A DNA stretch of 64,000 bases from Bactericera cockerelli (Eukaryota > Arthropoda > Insecta > Hemiptera > Triozidae), in assembly GCA_024516035.1 (NCBI GenBank), contig CM044967.1:18016810-18080809 (forward strand), given 5' to 3'. The notes under the pieces are model-generated. The model was not told the origin of the DNA, did not search any database, and saw nothing but the letters and a program-made list of their open reading frames with translations. Positions within the stretch are counted from its first letter, which is position 1. Every line of letters begins with the position of its first letter. The position numbers and the translations under genes were made by a program. Shown here piece after piece: positions 52,020-63,202 of this stretch.

Positions 52020-52970
52020 AAATTCAAACAGTATACTTTGAAAATACCTACTTTGAAATTCAACAGTGTTTTCTGAAAATGCATTTATATTCAACAGTAT
52101 TTTCTGTAATTAAAATTCAACGGTATTTCTTAAAAATGAATAATTACTGAGAGTGCATAATGCATCGGTACCTAAATGATTCTAATAATAAAAATTAATG
52201 AGGAAAAATTAATGCAACAGGTGGGATTTGAACCAACGGATCCCTACGCTACCTGGATTACCAGACTAGCGCGCTAACCACTTGACTAAAAGTTTTTTTT
52301 TTTTTTAATTCAACAAGATTTCCGGAAATGCATTTTAATTTAAAATAATTTTCTGTAAAGCCATTTAAATTTAAAAGTAGGTATCTTCTGAAAATTCAAG
52401 AAGTGTTGAAAATACTTTTAAATTAAAAAGTGTTCTTAAAATGTATATAAATTCATGTGTTCTCTGAAAATGCTATATACATTAATCAGTGTTTTCTTTA
52501 AAAATTATTTGAGTTCAACAGTAGGTAGGTAAGTATTTCCTGAATTCATATAAATTCAAGAAGATTTTCTAAAAAATCATTAAAATTCAACATCATTATT
52601 TCCTGAATTCAAAATATATGAATTCAAGAAAAATTTCTAAAAATTCAACAAGTATTTTCTTTTCAGAAAATGGATATAAATTCTATAAATAGTGTTTTCT
52701 GAAAATCATTTAAGTATACGTATTCAACACTATTTCCTGAATGATTATAAATTCAAAAATATTTTCTAAAAATTCAACAAGTGTTTTCTTTTAAGAAAAT
52801 GCTTATAAATTCAATAGTATTTTCTGAAAATCATACAAATTCAAGAATGTTTTCTAAAAATTCAACAAGTAATTTTTTTTTCTCCCTGAAAATGCATACA
52901 AATTCAATAGTGTTTTCTGAAAATCATACAAATTCAACAAGTGTTTTCTTGTCTGAAAATGCATTTTCGG
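52020..52970. repeat. Degenerate AT-rich tandem array
   Basis: Irregular 25-55-nt units built on aattcaa(c/t)a-gt-ttttctgaaaat. Most regular at 52780-52960. Interrupted by a family-A SINE head. Confidence 0.75.
52193..52290 (-). repeat. SINE family A head, minus, inside an AT-rich tandem array
   Basis: aggtgggatttgaaccaacg gatccctacgctacctgg, ending acttgact; interrupts the aattcaaca/ttttctgaaaa array. Confidence 0.75.
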
Positions 52971-53231
52971 CGCCCCGCAGTCTACCAGACTGTGCTGTCT
53001 GGCCGAATTCTCAGCCAATCCCGCCGAACGCTTGTATTAGATCACTCAGACTCAGAACTTGTTTGGTATGGATTAAAACATGAGTAATAACTTTCACTAA
53101 CGACCTACTTAGAATCCCAACTTGAGCTTGCTACAAGTAAGCCTAAAATATTCAGACACAACACCGACTGCACATTGCTCTCTTAAACTGACTTTTTTAC
53201 TTAGTGGTCAAAGTGGTTAAGAATAATTTTA

Positions 53232-53445
53232 ATAATAATAACACTCTTTAGTGGAAGGCAACCACCAGGCGAGGTTAATGCTCAAAGCATTTTATACCAA
53301 CTAACCCTCAGAGTCTTATTATTATGTGGTCAAAAACTCAAATTAGTAAGGAAAAATTCATGCACTGGGTGATGGGATTCGAACCAACGGATCCCTTCGC
53401 TACCTGGGTTACCAGACTAGCGGGTTAATCACTTGACTACCAGTA
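53232..53445 (-). repeat. SINE family A, minus
   Basis: ctctttagtggaaggcaacc ... gggattcgaaccaacggatc ... cttgactaccagt. Confidence 0.85.
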
Positions 53446-53458
53446 ATCAAGAGTGAAC

Positions 53459-53745
53459 GCGGCATTAGCTCAGTGGTTAAGCACTCGCTTGCGATGCAGA
53501 AGGTCCCGGGTTCGATCACCCGAGCGGACAAAAAATTGTATTCTAAATTTGGTTACAGTTGTTTGAAAGGTATACCTTCCGGTGCGCTCGTGTTAATCCA
53601 GCACGTAAATGGGAAGTATTGTGTCAATTCTCGCCCATCAGAGGGGAGGCATACTACGGAATGGGCAAGCTACAACACAGACCACAAGAGTCTACAGTAG
53701 CTCCTGTTTCATGGTTACGAAATAAAAAAGTCTGGAAAAACTTTT
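53459..53745 (+). repeat. SINE family E, plus
   Basis: cggcattagctcagtggtta agcactcgcttgcgatgc, GGGTTCGATCACC, body with tggttacagttgtttgaaag, gctacaacacagaccacaag and a final A-rich run. Confidence 0.8.
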
Positions 53746-53875
53746 TTTTTTAAGGAAAAAAAAACAAACCCTAAACTAATTATTCACGATCCTCGGAACT
53801 CTAACCAAAGGTTTCAATAAATTTGAGGTAGTCCTCCCAACCTAATGTAGGTACACATAAAACTGATTGGAGTCC

Positions 53876-53972
53876 CATAAAAGAAGCCCCAATGCCATAA
53901 AAGAATCCCTAATTCTATAAAAGAAGCCCAAATTCCATAAAAGAATCCCTAATTCCATAAAAGAAGCCCCAA
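53876..53972. repeat. 20/40-bp tandem array
   Basis: ccataaaagaagccc and ccataaaagaatccctaatt alternate about five times. Confidence 0.85.
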
Positions 53973-53997
53973 TTATCACACCAACCACGATTAAATC

Positions 53998-54310
53998 CAT
54001 TGTGAGCATTAAAGGTTAATAAATATTCTAAAAATGGATAGAAAGTATCGACTATACATGCAAATAAATATTGGTCTAAGAGGTCACTAACCACTACATT
54101 GTAAGGATTAAAGGTTAATAAATATTCTAAAAATGTTTTCTTGATAGAAAGTATCGACCATACATGCAAATAAGTATTGGTTAAAGAGGTCACTAACGAC
54201 ACTAACCACTACATTGTGAGGATTAAAGGTTAATAAATATTCTAAAAATGTTTTCTTGATAGAAAGTATCGACCATACATGCAGATAACTATTGGTTTAA
54301 GAGGTCACTG
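53998..54310. repeat. Three tandem copies of a 101-115-bp unit
   Basis: ggattaaaggttaataaata ttctaaaaatg ... gatagaaagtatcgaccata catgcaaata ... aagaggtcactaacc starts near 54004, 54105 and 54220. Confidence 0.88.
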
Positions 54311-54957
54311 TCCTTGGTCATCAAGGATCGGCGATTCCTGGCAGTAGGTAACATGGTCAAAACAGAAAAGTGAGAAGTTCTATGATACATGAAGATATAT
54401 ACAATACGGTAGCTTAACTCGGAGTTTGAACCAATCATAGTACACTAGTTAAGGGAGCCCGAGTTTAAGGGATAGTGGCCACTTAGAATTATTCTTATCC
54501 TCATAATTCGGCAGCGATCGAATAAATTAAAGCTTTAGTGAACAATCAAACGTTTTCAAGACGATGAACTTTTGCGTATTTTGAAAAGGATTAAATCAGA
54601 AACTGAATTTTGTGTTTCGTTCGTTCTCATCGCTTATCCTAAATGACAAATTGATAAACAAGCCTATTTTTTCAAAGTGGTGTCGACTAGAAGAAATTAT
54701 CACTACCCATGATCAGTGATCAAGTCTTGCTCCAATATAATACATTTTGTTTGTAAATATTATCACTGTACCCGTCTGAGTGTCTCTGTACTCATCAGTC
54801 ATCCTGAAAACATAAAACTTGATCGATTTTGTTTAATAACATTGATTGATAGACAAGAAATCAAATGCGAGCAAACATGCGTACGGACGGTGCTGGTTCA
54901 ATTCGATATGTTAAGTAGGTTATGACAAGAGTTATGATCTCAAAATCTCTTAATATC

Positions 54958-55142
54958 ATGTCCCGGTAGCTCAGTGGTAAAGTTGGTACGGCAAAGGCTT
55001 GAAACTCAGCCGGGACATGACCAGTTTTCCTACCATGTGGGATTTTTAGCACATAATAATACGCCTTGGGCTTACTGCTGGAATAATGGGACTTAATAGT
55101 CCTAATCGGGCAGTATAAATAATGCGATATTATTACTATAAT
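54958..55142 (+). repeat. SINE family B, shortened head
   Basis: tgtcccggtagctcagtggt then a 25-nt shorter arm to cttgaaactcagccgggaca; body normal. Confidence 0.75.
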
Positions 55143-55145
55143 ATC

Positions 55146-55250
55146 CGATTTAATGAAATGTGTCACGCTTGGTACTCGAACCATCGACCTCCGAGTTACG
55201 AGTCCGCCCGCTGTTTGATCGCTTAAATATCGAGTTACGGAGGTCGGTCT
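55146..55250 (-). repeat. SINE family C head, minus
   Basis: ggtactcgaaccatcgacct ccgagttacgagtccg, ending ggaggtcggtct. Confidence 0.6.
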
Positions 55251-55332
55251 TTAATGGTGCACAATAGAAGAAAATGGTATTTGAGGATGGTGCACAAGAA
55301 ATTGAGGAAGTTGTTAATACCTTTGATCAAGG

Positions 55333-55490
55333 GACCGACCTCAGTAGCTTGATCGGTAAGGCGGCGGATTTGTAACGTGGAGGTCGGTGGTTCAAGTCCT
55401 GGTTTCAGCGTAGCTTTTGTAGAGCGAGCTTGAGCAGTTGTGATATATGACGAAAGTGATTGACACAAATTTAATATGATAACTTTCAAT
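55333..55490 (+). repeat. SINE family C
   Basis: accgacctcagtagcttgat, ggaggtcggtggttcaagtc, tail gacgaaagtgattgacacaa. Confidence 0.75.
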
Positions 55491-55603
55491 TTTTTCAACT
55501 CAATAACTTTGATCAAAGGTGGTTTTGTTTCGATGTGAATTGTTTGCCAACACCTGCTTCTCATGAGTAAAAATTATCAGACGTTTATTATATACATTTT
55601 AAC

Positions 55604-55775
55604 CTGCATGGTCATATCACGACGGGGGTTTTACCCTCCATTCGCAGGTAACTCACAAATCAGCTACTCACATCAACCTCATCCATCTTGAGCTGGGCCG
55701 GAAAAACCGGGAATAGCCATGAGGGTTCAAATTTGAATGTCGCAGCCCTTCAAGTCCTAGCTTTACACGCGATTT
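55604..55775 (-). repeat. 5S-SINE body, minus
   Basis: atcacgacgggggttttacc ctccattcgcagg, cctcatccatcttgagctgg; only body and part of the head junction. Confidence 0.7.
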
Positions 55776-55784
55776 TTAATTTGG

Positions 55785-56112
55785 GTTTAACATCGCTTGT
55801 CAACTACATAGTCATATCACGACGGGGGTGTTACCCTCCACTTGCAGGAAACTCACATACCTGCTACCCACATTAACCTCATCCAGCCTGGGTTGGGCAG
55901 AGCATAATGAAGATTTGAACCTCGAAAGATTTGAAAGAGCATGATGAAGATTTGAACCTCGAAAGATTTGAAAGAGCATGATGAAGATTTGAACCTCGAA
56001 AGATTTGAAAGAGCATGATGAAAAAATGCCAGCATATTCACCTCGCTGGACGTTGCTTAACTTCGGTTATCCTACGAGAACCGCTGCATTCAACGCGCCA
56101 TCGACGCTGGCT
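55785..56112 (-). repeat. 5S-headed SINE, minus, split by a 37-bp tandem array
   Basis: Body 55785-55900 (gggtttaacatcgcttgtca, gacgggggtgttaccctcca), then three-plus copies of a 37-bp unit, then the 5S head at 56036-56112 (ctcgctggacgttgcttaac ttcggttatcc ... gcgccatcgacgctggc). Confidence 0.75.
55901..56020. repeat. 37-bp tandem array inside the 5S SINE
   Basis: Units begin agcat(a/g)atgaagatttga at 55901, 55938, 55975 and 56012, exactly 37 nt apart. Confidence 0.9.
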
Positions 56113-56120
56113 TGATCGTT

Positions 56121-56266
56121 TACGTTTCACATCTCGTCTATGCTGAAGTATGAAACCACATTGCTTACGTTTCACATCTCGTCTATGCTCAAGTCTGAAA
56201 CCACATTGCTTTCGTTTCACATCGCGTCTATGCTCAAGTCTGAAACCACATTGCTCACGTTTCACA
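56121..56266. repeat. 45-bp tandem array, continued after a SINE
   Basis: tacgtttcacatctcgtcta tgctcaagtctgaaaccaca ttgct repeats every 45 nt (e.g. 56121 and 56166). One diverged unit continues at 56477-56518 beyond the inserted SINE. Confidence 0.9.
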
Positions 56267-56476
56267 TAATAACACTCTTTGGTGGAAGTTAACCACCAGG
56301 CGAGTTTAATGCTCAAAGCATTTTCTACCACCTAACCCTCAGAGTCTTATTATTATGTGGTCATAAACTCAAATTAATGAGGAAAAATTCATGCACTGGG
56401 TGGGATTCGAACCAACGGATCCCTGCTCTACCTGGATTACCAGACTAGCGCGTTAACCACTTGACTAACAGTGCAC
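56265..56476 (-). repeat. SINE family A, minus, inserted in a 45-bp tandem array
   Basis: ctttggtggaagttaaccac ... actgggtgggattcgaacca ... acttgactaacagtgcac. The 45-bp array stops at its left edge and resumes (tacgtttcacatcgcgtct) on the right. Confidence 0.85.
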
Positions 56477-56935
56477 GTATGCTGATGTCTGAAATTGCTT
56501 ACGTTTCACATCGCGTCTTCGAGCCAGAGATTCCAACCGAGCTGAGATTTACCAGAAACAGGGAAGCACAACATTCACTACCTAGTGACACAGTTCTGAA
56601 CTGGCAGCGATTACTTAATACCTAAAGTAACATCTATGGATGATAATAATAAAATATAGTGACCTCTTCACCGGAGTCTTGACGTCATTCAGGCGGGGAC
56701 CCCAGACCCAAGAGGTGGTGGGTTTAGTGCGATGTTGCCGGATGCTCTGGAGTCCCGGGTGTGAATCCGGGGGTAAAAAATTCCGGAGTTGCCAGATGAA
56801 CCTGTTTGAAAAAAATCGCAGATAGTCTGTAAATAGATTTTTTACCTAAATTTTAAGCATTTCAGTATACAATCTTGTATGTATGCTATATTATTTATTT
56901 ACCTACTCATTAATTTGAGTTATTGACCACATAAT

Positions 56936-57112
56936 AATGATAACACTTTTTTAATGGAAGGTTACCACCAGGCGAGGTTAATGCTCAAAGCATTTTCTAT
57001 AAACTAACCCTCAGAGACTTATTATTATGTGGTGACAATCTCAAATAAATGAGGAAAAAATTATGCACTGGGTGGGATTTGAACCATCGGATCCCTACGC
57101 TATCTGGATTCA
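56936..57112 (-). repeat. SINE family A, minus, truncated head
   Basis: ggaaggttaccaccaggcga to ctacgctatctggatt; the A-box half is missing. Confidence 0.75.
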
Positions 57113-57311
57113 ACTCTCATGAAAATTTCAATATCTGTTACCGTTTGGGCTGTGGTATTGTAAACAATCAACCCTTGAGAGGACATAGTCAGCCAGACAC
57201 GCACAGATTTGAGTTTTATATAATATATGAGATTTTAACTGCCGAGATAGGACTAGAAAGTCCCTTTACTACAGCAATCAAACAGATCTGGTGTATTTCA
57301 AAGGCAAGTCT

Positions 57312-57807
57312 ATAAATAGGGGCTATGATAAATATTGAAAATACAAAAGTCCACAATTTTTCCATCATATCTTAAGAGTGCACTGGTAGTCAAGTGGTTA
57401 ACGCGCTAGTCTGGTAATCCAGGTAGCGTAGGGATCCGTTGGTTCGAATCCCACCCAGTGCACGAATTTTTCCTCATTAGTTTGAATTTGTGAGCACATA
57501 ATAATAAGACTCTGAGGGTTACGTGGTAGAAAATGCTTTGAGCATTAACCTCGCCTGGTGGTTACCTTCCACTATTTTTTTTTTTTTTTTGGCATTGGTT
57601 ATTCTCCTTACTATGGGAATTTGCCAAACAGCCAATGTGGTACCTTCCACTAAAGAGTATTATTATTATATAAATTATATAAATAGGAATTTGCCATACA
57701 GCCAATGTGGTACCTTCCACTAAAGAGTATTATTATATAAACAGGGGCTATGGTAAATATTGGAAATACCCAAGTCCACAATTTTTCCATCATATCTTAA
57801 GAGTGCC
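57312..57807. repeat. Direct repeats of about 70 bp flanking a SINE composite
   Basis: ggggctatgataaatattga ... ccacaatttttccatcatat cttaagagtg at 57312-57379 and 57735-57807. Confidence 0.8.
57379..57672 (+). repeat. SINE family A with an internal insertion near the 3' end
   Basis: The head gtgcactggtagtcaagtgg is intact. After ggttaccttccacta a T-tract and about 60 nt of other sequence intervene, then cttccactaaagagtattat resumes. The surrounding 70-bp segments are direct repeats (57312-57379 and 57735-57807). Confidence 0.8.
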
Positions 57808-57984
57808 ATATTAAGACCGTCAGCTCAGAAGTTTATCTTAAAAAAATGTAAATAAAACAAGCTGATGATTAATCAGGTCAACTCTCAATTAACTGATTTG
57901 AGATTTACAACAAGTCCACACTGGTCACGCTGGCACATTTTTTCATATCGGCCACCGTCTGGAATCTCTACAAGATATCGCTCA

Positions 57985-58045
57985 TAAGGGTTGGGTGGAA
58001 GAGATTGTCATAGGCAATAACCCCGCCCTTTAGTTATAAAATCAA
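57985..58045 (+). repeat. F-type core fragment, plus
   Basis: gggttgggtggaagagattg tcataggcaataaccccgcc. Confidence 0.7.
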
Positions 58046-58254
58046 TGTAAGACAAAACTTTTGTGGGATTCAACTTTCCTGGAACCGCGTATCTTTATTT
58101 CGGGGTAAATAAATCTTACAACCATGTCTGTATTTTTTACTTTTACAGTACCTTTGCTTATAAGCCACCTTGAGCAAAGTCAGTATCAGTATAAAGCAGT
58201 ATCAGTATAATCAGTATAAACAGAAAAGTGAGAAGTGGAATCTTCAGACATTCA

Positions 58255-58352
58255 TTAACTTGGTTCTGGGGGCCCTTGTTAATTATTAGCCTCCTTGTAG
58301 GTATAGATGAAACTATCAAGTTTGGCGACCATCGCACACGATGTTGTTACGC
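58255..58352 (+). repeat. Repeat H, third copy without minisatellite
   Basis: cttggttctgggggcccttg ttaattattagcctccttgt then accatcgcacacgatgttgt. Confidence 0.65.
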
Positions 58353-58751
58353 AATGATGATAACCAGAAAAGTGAGAAGTTCTGTATTTCTCACATTTCT
58401 GTACTAGAATACACTAGAACGCTGCACTAGAATGCAAGTAAATCTGGGTCGAAGAGCCGAAGGTTAAAGGAGTCCCTCAGGGTAGAAGGAGAAATGAATT
58501 CGACAGCAAAAGGGAAAGTAACTCTTCTAGATAGCAGTAGCATGGACTATGAATTATTGTGACAAGCGATACTTTTAGAGTTTAGGTGTAGGAATCCAAC
58601 AAGAGCCACATCACCACAAGAATCAAGCATGCAAACATTCCTTTAATTCTTACATTGTACCAGAAGAGTCGATGGAATTCCAATCTAGTGTTGTCCTGAA
58701 ATAAATTTCTCCCTGATGATAAGATTTAAACCAATGCGGGTAATCAGAGCT

Positions 58752-58935
58752 CGAGGGTTGGGTGGAAGAGATTGCCATAGGCAATAACCCCGCCCTTTAG
58801 TTAGGACATCTGTATATATTTTATCTACGTTGTTTATTTTTTTCTTGTTTACATTGTCAATTTTGTATTTTAATTTTTACCATTATTTGTTTATATTATG
58901 TCCTTTTAATAAAGAGTTTAATAATAAAGGGTGAT
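58752..58935 (+). repeat. F-type tail, plus, near-complete
   Basis: gagggttgggtggaagagat tgccataggcaataacccc ... gtccttttaataaagagttt aataataa, giving the polyadenylation-like 3' end of the family. Confidence 0.75.
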
Positions 58936-59149
58936 AACTGATAAATAATTATGATCTTACCTAGGTACAGATTTTGTTTCAATCGCAATCATTGATGGCG
59001 TTTTCAGGATTTCTTTAATTGGAAATCAAAAGACCTCACAAAAAACTTTCTAGCCCATTTTATTTTATTGTACTCTGAATTTGGCATACTTTTTTTTAAA
59101 TCAGGAAAACTTCAGAACTCACTCGAAAATCCTGATATGATCATCCCTA

Positions 59150-59392
59150 GCCAGCCTCCGTGGCGTAACGGTTGAGACTACTGTCCGTAGTCCAGAGATC
59201 CCGAGTTCGATCCCCGGTCGGGGCAGACTTTTCGAAGGAAATTCTATTCCCTCTAAACACGTGAGGCTGGCATTTCCGGCCCTACCCAGCCTAGGTGAGG
59301 TTAATGTGGGTAGCTGGTACGATTCCCAGCCAAGGAAGGGTAAAAGCCCCGTCCTGACTATCTATCTCAATTAGGACGTTAAAACCAAAGAG
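59150..59392 (+). repeat. SINE family D
   Basis: ctccgtggcgtaacggttga, gttcgatccccggtcggggc, ggctggcatttccggcccta, aggtgaggttaatgtgggta, aggacgttaaaaccaaag. Confidence 0.85.
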
Positions 59393-59399
59393 AATCAAC

Positions 59400-60520
59400 T
59401 GGTCGCAGTAGATTTAATTAGGTCGCAGTGTTAATTGTAATGGTTTCACTGAAAACCCTACAACCAGGTCAGATAATAACAACTGAATAATAATAACTGA
59501 ATCACAAGTAAACCCTAATATGTAATTATCTTTAAACCCCAAAATCTAAGTTCATGTAATTGCAACAATACTAAGTTGCGTTTGAAAATAATTAAAAAAA
59601 AGAAGAAGAAAAAAAAATCATCCCTTATCCGAGATGCAGTGATCTGTGATTATTTGGAAATCCAACTTGACTACAATCTGCCTTATGTTTGTTTAAATCT
59701 TGTTTTACGATTTGGCTCTTGAGGACGGTCTTCCGCTTGGTGTAATTTGTAATCCTATTTTATAATTTGGTCCTCTGTCTAAGTTGCAAGTATCATGTAC
59801 AATTGTACATCTAATACAATTTCTCACTTTTCTGTTTATACTGATACTGATTATACTGAAGTGGAAATACGAAATTTTCAATGAATTTTTTCAAAGAGTA
59901 AAAAATAATGTCTGTAATGAAATTGTCTGTGTTCTTAAATACCGAAGATTTTAAATTTATGATTTATGTAAATTATAATAATTTACAAATAGGTGAGTGC
60001 TTTATTTATACTTCCGGCGCGCGGCGCTGCGTATGACCAAAGAGTCCCTCTCTGCTAGCAGTTCAAACAAAGCTTCTTATATCTGACTAACAATGGGTCA
60101 AATAAAATGAAAATATTTTGTAGCTTTCAATACATGCTAATCAGACAATCAGTAAAAACAGAAAAGTGAGAAGTTGTACTCGATTGTACAATGTACAAAA
60201 GTTGAGATTGGCAGACGAACATTCAGATCTCAGCGTTGAATCCACACTGACTGAGGTTGGCTGAAAAACATCCACTACTGCACACAAGAAGAGAAATCCT
60301 AGAATTTGAGCCAGTCGATTCGTCTATTCTTCGAATGAAAGGATTCGGTTTGGCGTCCTTGAACGAGTACTTAGTGCCTCACTCCGAGTAAACTAAATAA
60401 CTTTCACTACTAGATACCTAGTCCTGGCTGTGCGAGCAAGCTAACCTAGTGCGGTGATGTAATAGCAAAATGAGAATATATAGGGCGCGTTGTGTCCTTA
60501 GCCTAATGAGAGAGTAGCCT
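59400..60520. other. No gene seen
   Basis: AT-rich sequence with two copies of the aacttctcacttttctgttt motif (59820 and, inverted, 60151). A few 5- to 10-nt repeats only. Confidence 0.4.
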
Positions 60521-61650
60521 GGGATCACTGCATTTAGTTCTTGTAGAACAATGTCTGGACGTTTGAAGAATGTCTGGAAGTTTGAATATGGATGGGTGAT
60601 TTACTTGGGACAGACCTGGAAAATCTAACCAGTCAGCTAGCTAAGAGAGTTGTAAGTGTTTCAATAAGGGCTGGAAATTAAGAATCAGGTGGGAGCAATG
60701 CACTTAGTTTTTACAAAACAATGTCTGGACGTTTGAGGAATGTCTGGATGTTTGAATATGGATGGGTGATTTACTTGGGACAGACCTGGAAAAACTAACC
60801 AGTCAGCTAGCTAAGAGAGTTGTAAGTGTTTCAATAAGGGCTGAAAATTAAGAATCAGGTGGGATCAATGCACTTGGTTTTTACAGAACAATGTCTGGAC
60901 GTTTGCGGGATGTCTGGACGTTTGAATATGGATGGATGATTTACTGGGGACAGAGCTGGAAAAACTAACCAGCCAGCTAGCTGAGAGAGTTGTAAGTGCT
61001 TCAATAAGGGCTGGAAATTAAGAATCAGGTGGGATCAATGCACTTAGTTTTTACAAAACAATGTCTGGACGTTTGAGGAATGTCTGGACGTTTGAATATG
61101 GATGGGTGATTTACTTGGGACAGATCTGGAAAAACTAACCAGTCAGCAAGCTAAAAGAGTTGTAAGTGCTTTAATAAGGGCTGGAAAGTAAGAATCAGGT
61201 GGGATCAATGCACCTAGTTTTTACAGAACAAAGTCTGGAGGTTTGAGGAATGTCTGGATGTTTGAATATGGATGGGTGATTTACTGGGAACAGACCTGGA
61301 AAAACTAACCAGCCAGCTAGCTAAGAGAGTTGTAAGTGTTTCAATAAGGGCTGGAAATTAAGAATCAGGTGGGATCAATGCACTTAGTTTTTACAGAACA
61401 ATGTCTGGACGTTTGAGGAATGTTTGCGGGATGTCTAGACGTTTGAATAATAGCTGGACGATTAACAGGGGACAGACCTTGAAAAACTAACCAGTCAGTT
61501 ATCTGAGAGAGTTGTAAGGGTTTCAAAAAGGGCTTTAATATGAGACCATGACATGAAATCACTACTTGTTCTTACAGAACAATATCTGGACGTTTGAAGA
61601 ATGTTTGGAAGATTAACAGGGAGCAAACATGCGTTAACTACCTAAAGAGA
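60521..61650. repeat. 170-bp satellite array, about 6.5 units
   Basis: Units begin at 60521, 60691, 60861, 61031, 61201 and 61371, exactly 170 nt apart, each with gggatcaatgcacttag, then caatgtctggacgtttg twice, gaatatggatgggtgattta and ggctggaaattaagaatcag. A last, diverged unit follows from about 61553. Confidence 0.95.
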
Positions 61651-61824
61651 CTGAAAGAAGGTTCAAATGGGCTTCAACTTAACCTGAGATAAATGAATTT
61701 ACAAAAATGTCTGGCTGAGAAAAGTTAAATAGGAAGTACACCACCAAATGCAAGACAGACATCAAACTTGCATTCTTTACGAGTTGCAAGAACTACGTCA
61801 GTCTTTAATGGCTGGGTCAGGCTC

Positions 61825-62560
61825 ATGCCAGCTACATGCTTATGTTAGGATTCATGCCGGCTACTTGATTATTTCAGGGCTTATGCCGGCTGCTTGCTTA
61901 TGTCAGGGCTTACGCCAGCTACATGCTTATGTTAGGAGTCATGCCGGCTGCTTGCTCATGTCAGGACTCATGCCGGCTACTTGCTTATGTCAGGGCTTAT
62001 GCCAGCTACATGCTTATGTTAGGAGTCATGCCGGCTACTTGCTTATTTCAGGGCTTATGCCAGCTACTTGCTTATGTCAGGGCTTATGCCAGCTACTTAC
62101 TTATGTCAGGGCTTATGCCAGCTACATGCTTATGTTAGGAGTCATGCCGGCTACTTGCTTATTTCAGGGCTTATGCCAGCTACTTGCTTATGTCAGGGCT
62201 TATGCCAGCTACATGCTTATGTTAGGAGTCATGCCGGCTACTTGCTTATTTCAGGGCTTATGCCAGCTACTTGCTTATGTCAGGGCTTATGCCAGCTACA
62301 TGCTTATGTTAGGATTCATGCCGGCTACATGCTTATGTTAGGATTCATGCCGGCTACTTGCTTATTTCAGGGCTTATGCCAGCTACTTGCTTATGTCAGG
62401 GCTTATGCCAGCTACATGCTTATGTTAGGAGTCATGCCGGCTACTTGCACATGTCAGGACTCATGCCGGCTACTTGCTCATGTCAGGACTCATGCCGGCT
62501 GCTTGCTCATGTCAGGACTCATGCCGGCTGCTTGCTCATGTCAGGACTCATGCCGGACTT
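61825..62560. repeat. 29-bp minisatellite, 25 units
   Basis: The word atgcc(a/g)gct recurs from 61825 to 62550, 725 nt, which is exactly 25 periods of 29. Variants (acttgcttatgtcagggctt, acatgcttatgttaggagtc, acttgcttatttcagggctt) alternate in a three-unit, 87-bp higher-order pattern. Confidence 0.95.
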
Positions 62561-62696
62561 TCCTCGAATCACAGAGTTCTGAGTGCTCCGACGACAGGCA
62601 GTGTGATTGGTCAGTAGCCAGCATGAGCCAGTAGCCAGTAGCCAGCATGAGAACTTGGATTTCTCAGTTCTTGTCCCGGAGGCCAGATCTCAGAAG

Positions 62697-62850
62697 TCAA
62701 ATCCTCGCGTCGCCGTCGGTCTGGTAATCCCGAGGTCGTGGGTTCAAAATCCAGCCGGATCATTATAAATTTATCCTTCTATTTGGGATTTAGAATAATG
62801 GGACTCAATAGTCCTGGTCAGACAGGTTTATTAAGGCGATATTGTTATTC
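62697..62850 (+). repeat. SINE family B, 5' truncated
   Basis: gaggtcgtgggttcaaaatc cagccgg, then body ending gcgatattgttatt. Confidence 0.65.
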
Positions 62851-62874
62851 TCCGCCATGTTTGAGATAAACTTT

Positions 62875-62962
62875 AGGAGGTAGAAAATGCTTTGAGGAAT
62901 CAGGTGGTAGAAAATTCTTTGAGCATTAGATTTGCCTGGTGGTTACCTTCCACTAAAGAATA
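62875..62962 (+). repeat. SINE family A tail fragment
   Basis: gtagaaaattctttgagcat then ttgcctggtggttaccttcc. Confidence 0.65.
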
Positions 62963-62993
62963 TCTTTTATTATAACCTAACAAAATAACAGTC

Positions 62994-63202
62994 TGTCCCG
63001 GTAGCTCAGTGGTAAAAGCGGTGAATCCAAAGATTCCAGAGTTCGTGGGTTCGAAACCCAGCCGGGACATGACAAGTTATCCTCCCATTTGGGATTTTTA
63101 CCACATAATAATATGTCTTGGGATTACTTCTGGAATAATGGGACTTTCATAATCCTAATAGGACAGTATAAATAAGGCGAAATTATTATTATTAATAAGG
63201 CG
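62994..63202 (+). repeat. SINE family B
   Basis: tctgtcccggtagctcagtg gtaaaagcgg; anticodon arm shortened; gttcgtgggttcgaaaccca. Confidence 0.8.

Noticed and set aside
55901..56266. CRISPR-like 37- and 45-bp repeats
   Set aside because: Continuous tandem units with no spacers.
56038..56331. 97-codon minus frame with a 15-residue repeat
   Set aside because: Translation of the 45-bp array running into a SINE.
60521..61650. CRISPR array
   Set aside because: Units of 170 bp repeat along their whole length without unique spacers, and the genome is eukaryotic.
61748..62634. Open frames of 188-197 codons rich in Cys, Tyr and Leu
   Set aside because: They are translations of the 29-bp minisatellite, open in all forward frames; no splice or start context supports a protein.
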